This document shows, in pieces, positions 12,144 through 21,700 of a stretch of DNA of 64,000 nt (its first letter is position 1; every line of letters starts with the position of its first letter). Location: NCBI RefSeq assembly GCF_964199755.1, contig NC_133917.1, positions 4,283,967 to 4,347,966 of the forward strand. The letters run 5' to 3'. Source of the stretch: Larus michahellis (taxonomy: Eukaryota; Chordata; Aves; Charadriiformes; Laridae). The notes under the pieces were generated by a model. That model did no database searches. It was not told where the DNA came from and worked only from the letters and a program-made list of their open reading frames with translations. The position numbers and the translations under genes were made by a program.

Positions 12144-12510
12144 GCCCGGCCCCCGCCTCATCCCCCCCCCCCCCGACCCCAAACCCCTCCAACCACCCCG
12201 CCCCGGGACCCCAGCGTCCTCCCTCGACCGCTGGATGCCACCGCGGTGTCCCCAACTGTCCCCGTCCAGCCGTTGCCACCTTCACTTTTCCCATCACTTT
12301 TTGGCTGCGTCCGACTCATGGCTGGGGGGGACCCAGGGAATATTCGGGGCCGGCTCTGCCCCAGCACCCCAGGCTGGGTGCCCGGCCCCGTGTCCCCAGC
12401 AGAAATAACCCTGTGGGGGCTTGTTGGTGGGGGGGTGCTGGGGGTGCTGGGGTCCTTGGGGGGCTGGGACACGCAGGGACTGGAGCTGCCGGCAAGATTT
12501 ACCAGCTTTA

Positions 12511-12516
12511 ATTAAA
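12511..12516 (+). other. NCKAP1L: Candidate polyadenylation signal of NCKAP1L (ATTAAA)
   Basis: ATTAAA occurs 368 nt after the NCKAP1L stop codon and is followed by a GC/T-rich segment. It is the first hexamer of the AATAAA/ATTAAA class seen after the stop, so the 3'UTR probably ends near 12530. Confidence 0.6.
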
Positions 12517-12529
12517 GCCGCCGCTTCTC

Positions 12530-14329
12530 TTGGCAACGATCCTGGCCAGCCCCGTGCCTCAGTTTCCCTTCTCCCGCCCGGCCGGGGCTATTTCAAGTCA
12601 CGTTTTTTCTCTACGCGCCCCCCCCACCGGCCCTTTCCTTCGTCTCAGGGTGTTTATTTTTCTCCCGTGCAGCATCTTGGGGGAAAATTAATGGGGCGAG
12701 GGAAGGAGGCGGCAGGGCGGCCGTTGCCATTCCGCTCACGGCCGGCTGCTCCGGGATGAGTCACCGGCCGTGCCGAGGAAAGGGGGGGGACAACGGCTGC
12801 CGCGGCCCTGAGCCCCCTCCCCGGAGCCCCTTCGGCACAACCCGGCAATAGCGGGGCTGGGGGAGGCCGAACGTGCCATTGGCCGGCCCCCAAACCCAAC
12901 CGCGATGGCATGGCCGAGCCTGAGCGTGTGTCCGCCTCGTCCGGCACTAATTGCTTTATTAATTCATCAGGGGTTGGGGGGGGGGGGGGTTGGAGGAAAA
13001 AAAACCTCCGGAGCGGGCTGGGCTCCCCCGCTGCCCCCCTCCGGCTGCGCTCCCGGGGGGCTGAACTCCCCCGAATTAACGCCCAGAACCTGCTGATTAT
13101 TCCAGATTGCTGCAAAAGTCTATTTTCGCGCTCATCAATCACGATATTAAGCGGTAACGAGCTGCTCCCCGCCGGCAGCGCCGCTTTGTCTCGCGCGCAT
13201 CTCAGCCCACGGCCTCTCCCGCGCCCGCCGCCCCCCCGCGCCCCCCACTTGGGGGGTCTGTGTGTCCCGTCCTCCCCCCTTCTTTGTTCAAGTCGCTGCT
13301 CCCAGCCCACCTCTGAGCCCCTTCCCCCCTAAAAGTTTGGGGACCCCAAAATGTCCCCAGCGGGGGGTATGGGAGCTCCCACGCCGTGTGCTGGGGGTCA
13401 CAGCCCACCTCGCCTACCCCGGCATCCAGGTGGGGGTCCCATGGGTGCCCCCCACACCCTGCACCAAAGCGGGGGACACCCATGGGGGGATCACAGCCCC
13501 CTTTTTGGTGGCTAAATGGCTGCAGCCCCGGGCAGCACCCATGGGTGCTCACCCGAAAAGGCCGGGAGGTGACAGAGCCTCCGGGCGGGGACACAGCTGA
13601 GCCACCGGGGACAGCGAGACAAGGTTGGGGGGGGCTCGGGGATGGCACCCTGGGGTGGGGGGTCCCCACCTGGTCCCCCCCCCCGATGCTGGTGCGGCGG
13701 CGGTGGGTGCTGCTCACACCTACGGCGTTACATAAAGGCTTATTAATATTCCCCGGGGGCTGCGGCTCGGCGCGTGCCGCGGGAGGCAGAGCGGGTGCTG
13801 CCGTGCCCCCCCCCGCCTGCGGCACCCCAATATCCCCCCCCATGTGTGCCCGCAGCCCCCCAGGCCCTCGGCTCCAGCCCTGGCACCCCAAGTTTCCCGA
13901 GCCCCCCAGGCCCTTGGCTCCGGCCCTGGCACCCCGAGGTTTCCCGGTGGGATACGGGTACAGTGGGGGGGACAAGGTGTGTGGGGCAGGGACGGGGGGT
14001 GTCCGTGAGCCTGTGGGATGGGGTCCCCGCAAGCTCAGGCTGCTCCCAAACCCCCCCGCACCCCTCAGCCCGGGGGGCCCATGCCCTAATAGGCCCAGCA
14101 GCCCCCCACGCCCCCGTCGGCGTTTGGGTAGGTCCTACGATAAGTCAGAGCCTGCCGGTGGCTGGCGGGAGGGGACGGTCGCTGGTGTCCTTGTCACCGG
14201 CCTCGGTGATGTGTGACGAACGGGGCAGGTCTCAGCAGGGAGCGGGGCTGGGGGAGGTGGGGGTCACGGTGCCCCGCGCCCCAGGCAGGCTCTGACCCAC
14301 TGCTCGGAGAGACCCCCAGTGTGGCATGT
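12530..14329. other. NCKAP1L-PDE1B spacer
   Basis: No gene was recognised here. The segment is GC-rich with G- and C-runs. It holds one conspicuous AT-richer block (listed separately at 12941-13170) and a smaller pocket near 13730-13755 (GCGTTACATAAAGGCTTATT then AATATT). Open reading frames on both strands have no family resemblance and biased composition. Confidence 0.6.
12941..13170. promoter_or_regulatory. AT-rich block, candidate conserved non-coding element
   Basis: Two AT-rich stretches flank a G-run. On the left is CACTAATTGCTTTATTAATT. On the right, about 13075-13160, come GAATTAACGCC, CTGATTATTCCAGATTGCTG, GCTCATCAATCACGATATTA and AGCGGTAACGAG. Several TAAT/ATTA homeodomain-type cores occur. 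In a region of heavy GC bias such islands are often kept by selection. It lies 0.4 kb beyond the NCKAP1L 3' end and 2.6 kb upstream of the PDE1B start. Confidence 0.35.
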
Positions 14330-14935
14330 GGGGGGCACTGGGCCAGGGGTCCCCATGAGGGTTCTGGGGTACCTGCACCCCCCAGCTCTGTAGGGGTCCT
14401 GGGGTACCTCTCCCATGGGGGTCCTGGGGTACTTGCCCCCCCATAGCAGCATTGGGGTCCTGGGGTACTCCCATGGGTCCTGGGCTACAAGCCCTGTTAG
14501 CCCCACGGCGTCCTGGGGTACCTTCCCTAGGGGTCTTGGGGTACCCCCCCCAACCCCCAGCACCAAAGGGGCTCTGGGGTATCCCCCCCATAGGGGTCCT
14601 GGGGTACCCGCACCCCCCAGCTCGATAGAGGTTGTGGGGCACCTGACCCATAGCCCCATGGACTCCTGGGGGACCCCGTAGGGGTGCTGGGGTACAATCT
14701 CTATAGCCCCAGGGGGTCTTGGGGTAACCCTCCCCTGGGGGTCCTGGGGTACTTGCCCCCCCCCCGCACCATGGGGGTCCTGGGGTAAGCCCCAGGGGTG
14801 CTGGGCTACAAGCCCTAGAGCCCCATGGGGTCCTGGGGTACCTGCACCCCACAGCTCCATAGGGGTCCTGGGGTACCCCCCAGGGGTGCGGGGCTACAAG
14901 CCCTGTTGCCCCAGGGGGGTCCTGGGGGACGTTCC
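14330..14935. repeat. Minisatellite, GGGGTCCTGGGGTAC units, upstream of PDE1B
   Basis: About fifteen copies of a core GGGGTCCTGGGGTACCTGC with variable CCCCCCAGCTCTATAG or CCCATGG spacers, at a period of 35-60 bp. It ends sharply where the PDE1B CpG-rich promoter region begins. Confidence 0.85.
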
Positions 14936-15735
14936 TCTCCCGGAGCCCTTAGCGGGGGTCCCGGGGCTGAGCGGGGCTGGGCGGTGCCGGGCCACGGCCC
15001 CCGCCCCCGGTTGCCCCCGCCCCTCCCCGCCCCCCCCTCCGGGGCCGGGGCCGGCGCGGGGAAAGTTGCGGCGAGCCCCGGGCGGCGGCAGAGCCGGAGC
15101 GGCGACGGAACCGGCACCGGCACCGGGGGACGGTAGCACCGACAGTACCGGCAGCACCGGGGCACGGCGGCACCGGCAGCACCGACAGTACCGGCAGCAC
15201 CGGCGCTTCCCGGCCGAGCATCCCCGGGTAGGAGCGCGCAGCATCCCCGGTCCCCGCCGCCGCACGCCGGTGCTCCCCATCCCGGTCCTCCCTTCATCTC
15301 TTCTCCCCATCCCCTTTCCCCTCCCTCCCTCCCAGTTCTCCCCATCCCGGTTCTCCCTATCCCGGTTCTCCATCGCTTCTCCCCATCCCGGTTGTCCCCA
15401 TCCCGGTTCTCCATCGCTTCTCCCCATCCCCGCTGCCCCCCATCCCCGGTTCTCCCCCTTCCCCGGTGCCCGCCACCCCTCGGTGCTCCCCATCCCGCTG
15501 CTCCCACCCCCCCCGGTGCCCCCCATCCCGCTGCTCCCACCCCCGGTGCCCGGGATGCCATCTTAGCTCCGCCGCCCGGGCCGGTGCTGCCTGCGCAGCC
15601 GCCGGGTACCGGGAGCCGGGAGGTGGGGGGGAAGCCGAGGCCGCTGCCGGGCGGTACCGGCGGCTCGGCCGAGCCCCGGGGCTGAGGCCGCGTCCCGCCC
15701 CCCCCCCCCCCCCCCCACCCGCCGCCACAGGGGCC
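14936..15735 (+). promoter_or_regulatory. PDE1B: PDE1B CpG-rich promoter and 5'UTR region
   Basis: Very CpG-dense sequence upstream of the PDE1B1-type ATG at 15736. It includes GGCACCGGCAGCACCGACAG-type short repeats (15110-15215), a pyrimidine-rich array of CCCATCCCGGTTCTCC units (about 15270-15560), and a run of 19 C (15698-15716) ending about 20 nt before the start codon. If transcribed, the C-run would lie in the 5'UTR close to the initiator. No TATA box was seen, as expected for an island promoter. Confidence 0.5.
15270..15560. repeat. Pyrimidine-rich minisatellite in PDE1B 5' region
   Basis: Units of 15-20 bp around CCCATCCCGGTTCTCC with CATCGCTTCT inserts, then GGTGCTCCCCATCCCGCTGC. 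The top strand is nearly all C and T. Confidence 0.8.
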
Positions 15736-18700
15736 ATGGAGCCGCCGCGGAGCCTCCCGGGGCTGGAGCCCGACCGCGACGCGCTGGACCCGGCCGGCGT
15801 CTGCCCGTCCCCGCTGGAGATCAAGTCCGCCCCCAGCAAGAAGATCTGGGTCAAGCTCCGGGCGCTGTGAGTGACACCCCCCCCCCCCGGCCACCCCCCC
15901 GGCCACCCCCCCAAACCGGGACACCCTCCCCCAAACCGGGACACCCCCCTAAAACCGAGACCTCCCCCGAAACCATGATTCCTCCTCCCCGCCCCCGGCC
16001 AGGACCCCCCGGCCCACCGGAGCATCACACCCCCCCCCGAACCCCTTGACAACCCCCCCTTTGGGGACCCTCCCCTCATCCTCCTTGAAGGGTCCCCCGG
16101 CATCCCCCACCCTGCGCCCCCCCATTTCAGGCAGGACCCCCTGGGACCTTCAGGTGCCCCCGGGGATCCCCTGGGCACCCCACATCCCACCCATGTGCTG
16201 TCCCCCCCCCCCCCCCCCCCCCCCCCCCCGTGTAGGACCCCTCCAGTCACCCCCAGGACTCCCTGCACCATTGGGGTGGGGGCACCCATAAGGTGGGGGT
16301 GCTGGGTGGGGGTCCCCCAGCGCAGCCCCCAGCACCCCTCACCCCGGGTGACACTGTGGGGCGGGCAGGGGGCCGGGGTGCCCCCAACCCTGGGGGGGGC
16401 AGAGTGGGTGCAGCCAGCTCAGGGGAGGGGTGACACCCTCTGACACCCCAGGGTGCCACCCCCCCGCCATAGGGGGGGGTGTGGGTGGGGGGGTTGGTGG
16501 CCCCGGGGGTGCCACCCCCTCGCCCGGTGTGCCGTCACGCTCACGCGGGGGCTCACGTGCGCCCGTGCCCCCTCCCCAGCCTGCGGCACGTGCGCCCGCG
16601 CGGGGCCTCGTGCGTGGGCGTGCGCACGCGTGCGCGGGGCCGACCCGCACGTGGTGGCCGGCGAAGGCGCGCGGGTGCACGCGTGTATGCTGGCAGGAGC
16701 GTGCGCCGTGCTGGTGTGACGGGGGTGGGGGGGGGGACACACGCAGGGACAAGGACAGGGAGCCGGGTGTCACACACGAAGCGTGCTGCTGAGCGGGTGT
16801 CACACGAGGCCGGACTCAGCCGGGGCGTGAAACACGGGTGTGCGCGCCAGCCTGAGCGTGCAACCGGCTGCGCATGCTGCTGGGGGGGCGCGAGCGCCTG
16901 GTGGGAGCGTGTGTGTGTGCACACGCGTGTGCAGAGCTGCGTGTGTGTGTACCTGGGTGCCTGTGCGTGTGCACACACGTGTGCAGAGCTGCCTGTGAGC
17001 GCACCTGGGTGCCTGTGTGTGTGCACACGCGTGTGCAGAGCTGCGTGTGCGTGTACCTGGGTGCCTGTGTGTGTGCACACGCGTGTGCAGAGCTGCCTGT
17101 GTGTACCTGGGTACCTGTGTGTGTGCACACGCGTGTGCAGAGCTGCGTGTGTGTCTACCTGGGTGCCTGTGTGTGTGCACACGCGTGTGCAGAGCTGCCT
17201 GTGAGCACACCTGGGTGCCTGTGTGTGTGCACACGCGTGTGCAGAGCTGCGTGTGTGCACACCCGGGTGCCTGTGTGTGTGCACACGCGTGTGCAGAGCT
17301 GCCTGTGTGTGCACCTGGGTGCCTGTGTGTGTGCACACGCGTGTGCAGAGCTGCCTGTGTGTACCTGGGTGCCTGTGTGTGTGCACACGCGTGTGCAGAG
17401 CTGCGTGTGTGTGTACCTGGGTGCCTGTGTGTGTGCACACGCGTGTGCAGAGCTGCGTGTGTGTGTACCTGGGTGCCTGTGTGTGTGCACACACGTGTGC
17501 AGTGCTCCGTGTGCGCTCCCCGCGTGCCGGATCACACCTGAGCGTGCCCGCGCGAGCGTGTGCGAGCGCGTGGGCTGCACCGCGCTCCCGCTCCCCCCGC
17601 CCCCCCCCCCAGCTCCTGTTCACCCTCCCCCCTGCCCCCGCAACGGCAGGCAGCCGCCCCCGCTGCGGGGTCCCCGCCTGCGCCCCCCCGGGTCCCCTCG
17701 CCCCCCGCCACCACCGAGGGGACAGCAGGGACCCCGGCCTGGGGACGGCCCCCAGCTCCCTGTTGGGGTGACGGGGGGGAGCAGCAAGGTGTCCCTGGGG
17801 TGCAGGATCCCGGTGTCGTGTCCCATCCCCCGTCCCCCCGCCCAGGTGTTGGGGACCCGGTGGCAGGTCCCCAGGGATCCGCCAGGATTGGGGTCCCCAG
17901 GGGACGGAGCTGGAGGGGTCGCGGCACCCGTGGGTGCAGGTGGGGCTGCGGTGTCGGTCCCGGGGGGGGTCCCCAGCGCTGGCCGCACCCCGAGGCCACC
18001 CCTGTACCCCTCCCTGGGCATGGGGTGGCCTTGGGGACACCGGTGCCACCCTGGGGGGCTGCGGGATGCCAGTGGTTGTGGCGGCACCGTTGTCCCCGTG
18101 TCAGACCTAGGACACGGCGGGGGGTGGCACGAGGTGGGGGGGGGGGGGCTGGCAGCAGCGGGGAGGCGGGGGGCGTGGGTGGTGACAGGCAGCCCGTGGG
18201 GACCGTGGGCGCGGGTGACAGGCGTGTCCCCGCTGCTGGGGACAGGCGGTAGCCATCCCTCGTCCCCGGGCTCCGTGGACGGGTGACGTGGGGGTCACCA
18301 AGGGCGGGTGGCCCAGGGGGTGGGTGGCCCGGGGGGGGGGAGGGGGGGGGGATGTCCCCGAGGAAGGATGTCCCCAGGGATGGGTGGCCGGGTGCGGGAA
18401 GGTGACAGCCGCCTCGCCCAAGGTGACATTTCCCCGCAGCCGGCCGCGCTCGGGAGCTTCGCGCTGGCTTCCAACGTGACGTCTGGCCCCCGGTCCCCCC
18501 CCTGCTCCCTGTCCCCCCTCCCTCGCTCGCTCGCTCCAGCCGTCACTGTCACCGTCACCTTCACCGGGGGGGGGGGGTGTGAGGTGTGAGTGTGTGACAG
18601 CCGTGCGGCCCCCCCCGTGCGCGCTGCGGCTGGCGGCCGTGCACGGGCGCCTTGCACACGTACGCACACGCGTGCAGGCGTGCACACGCGGGCGGGCTCC

Positions 18701-21700
18701 CCCCTCCCTTTACACGCTTGCCCCGCACACGCGTGAGGGCACAGGGCGCGGGGGGGGTGTGTGTGGGGGTGTCTCCGTCACCCGCCCCGCGCGCACACGC
18801 GTGTGTGTGCACAGGTTGGCACCAGGCCGGGGCCACGCTAACGAGGGTCGGGGGGTCGTTAGGTGCCGGGAGGGGCTGCGGGGAGCGCGGGAGCCAGGGG
18901 GGGGACACACACACACACGCGGAGGGGACCCTGCTGGGGACCTGGGGACGCTTTCGGGGTGCGGAGCCGGCTGCGTGTCCCAGCGCGGGGCGGCGGCCGC
19001 TAATTAAAACAAATTGCAATTATCAGCGGGCAGGAAATCCCGCGGGAGCCGGGGCGGATGCCGGCGTTTGCCAGCCCTCCTTGGCCCCCGCCTCCCCCGC
19101 TGCCAGCGCCCCGTGTCCCCCAGCCCTGGGGACCCGGTGGCTTCGTCCCTGAGCCGTGGGCACCCAGAGGCTTCGTCCCCCCACCGGAGTGGGGGACCCT
19201 TGTCCCCTCCCCGTGACCAGGACGGCTGTCCCCAGCCGATCCCACGGCCCCGCTGGCCTCGGCATTCCCAGCACTGGTGCTGGCCCCTCCTGGGCCAGCC
19301 GGGGTCACGGCACTGTCCCCTCCTAGGGACTGTCCCCTGGGTTGGGGACGAGCGCCAGCATCTCCTGCTTCACCGTCGGTCGCGTCCTTCCCGCAGGGTT
19401 TGGAGCTGCCGGTGGCTGTCCCCAACGCTGGGGGACAGGGGACACGGCATCTCCTCCCACCCGGTGACCCGCAGGTTTTGGGGCTGGTCCCCAAGGAGCC
19501 ACCCTGTGGCCCGGCTGGGACTGTCCCCATGTCCTCTGTCCCCGCCCTGTGCCCATCTCAGACCGTGCCTCAGTTTCCCCAAGGGGCAGAGTTGGGGGGG
19601 GCAGGGGGGCTGGCTGCAGGGACGTGCCACGTGCCCCATGCCCGCCCTGCCACCCCCGCCCCGGCGGGTGCCCCGCGCCCGCTGCCAGCTCTCGTTAGCA
19701 CTAACGAAGCGCAGGCCGCAGGCAGCCGCCGGCCGCAGCAGCCGCCCAGAAGCTGCCGCCGCTTCGCTCCCCGCCCCGGGGGGGCTTCACTCGGGGCTGC
19801 GACCGGGGTGACGTCCCCACGGCGGGGACACGGGGTGACGGTGTCGGGGACACCGCGTCCCGCCGCGTGGGTGGGATGGGGGACAGCCGTGGGAGCGGCG
19901 CGGAGAGGGGGGGCCTGGCCTCTGCCCCGCGTGTCGGTGTCCCACGGGGCTGTCACCGCGCGCTGGCCCCCTCCCCACGGCCGGGCTGCAGGGTCACCCC
20001 GAGGTGCCCCCCCCCCGAGCTGTGGGGCAGGTTGGCAGCGCCGCGGGAAACAGCCGGCAGTGGGGACAGGTGCCACCATCCTTGGGGACCGTGTGCCCGG
20101 GTGGTGGGGACCTAGTGGGTGCTGGGGGGGGCCAGTGATGGGGACCGGTGGGCACCGATGGGGACCTGGTAGGTGGCCATGGGGACCCGTTGGGTGCCAG
20201 TGGCAGTGATGGGGACCAGTGGGTGCCCATGGGGACCCGTTGGGTGCCAGTGACAGTGATGGGGACCAGTGGGCACTGATGGGGACCCAGTAGGTGCTGT
20301 GTGGCAGCCATGGGGACTCATTGGGTGCTGGTGGCAGTGATGGGGACCAGTGGGTACCCATGGGGACCCATTGGGTGCCAGGTGGGCAGTGATGGGGACC
20401 AGTGGGCACCGATGGGGACGTGGTAGGTGGCCATGGGGAACCATTGGGTGCCAGTGGCAGTGCTGGGGACAAGTGGATGCCCATGGGGACCTGTTGGGTG
20501 CCAGGTGGCAGTGAAAGGGACCAGTGGGCACCTATGGGGACCCAGTAGGTGCTGTGTGGCAGCGATGGGGACTCATTGGGTGCTGGTGGCAGTGCTGGGG
20601 AACACTGGGTACCAATGGGGTGGGTGCCAGCGGGCACCGATGGGGACCTGGTGGGTGCTGATGGCAGAGATGGGGACTCGTTGGCTGCCAGGTGGGCAGT
20701 GGTGGGGACCAGTGGGCACCGATGGGGACCTGGTAGGTGGCCATGGGGACCCGTTGGGTGCTAGTGGCAGTGTTGGGGATGACTGGGTACTCATGGGGAC
20801 CCGTTGGGTGGCAGTACTGGGGACCAGTGGGTACCGATGGGGACCCATTGGGTCCCAGTGACAGTGGTGGGGACCAGTGGGCACCGATGGGGACCCATTG
20901 GGTGCCAGGTGGGCAGCGATGGGGACTCGTTGGGTAGCGATGGGGACCTGCTGGGTGCCAGTAGCGGTGACAGCAAGGCCTCCAGGAGGGGACAGGGTGG
21001 CCGGAGGGCTGGGCAGGGCCCAGTGTCCCACCAGGGGCTGGCATCCACCCTGTCCCCCCCTCACCCCAAGCCGGGATTGGGGGGGGGGGGGGCTTGGTGG
21101 CCCGTACCAGCCCGTGCCGGCCCGTGCCAGGCGGCGTGCGAGCAAGGCGGCTGCAGCGGGAGACATGGCTGCGGGGGCGGCGCTTTCCCGGGCGGCCAGA
21201 TGGGATTCCCCCCCCCCCCCCACTCCAATCCCATCCGCCGCCCCCGCACCCACCCTCCCCCCTCCCTCCGCGACAGACACACGGACACACAGACAGATGG
21301 CCGGGGGCCAGCCGGCTGCGGGCACACGCGTGTTCAGGCGTGTGTCAGACAGGGAGGGTTTGCCCCGGGGTGCGTGTTGGGGGGGGGTGCTGGGGAGCGA
21401 GCGTACCTCCGTGCACACGCGTGTGCTGCGTGCGAGTACACACACGTGTGTGTGCCCACACGTGCACCCGGGGGGGGCGGGATATTGGCACACGCGGTGC
21501 GTGCGTGCCTGTGCCGTGTGTGCACGCGTGTGCTTGTGCGCGGCGTAGGTGCGCGCGCGTTTGCACGCACACGTGTGCGTTGTTGTTGGGGAGGGGGTGT
21601 GTGGGGGTGTGTGTCCCCCCCCGACACGTGCGTGCCCGTGCACACACCTCACACGGGTGTTCGGGCGCGTGCATGCACCCGTGCATGCGCATCATACGTG

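Noticed and set aside
16553-18049. Minus-strand open frame of 498 codons rich in Cys, His and Thr
   Set aside because: It is a translation of the CACACGCGTGTG minisatellite; the complementary strand is equally open.
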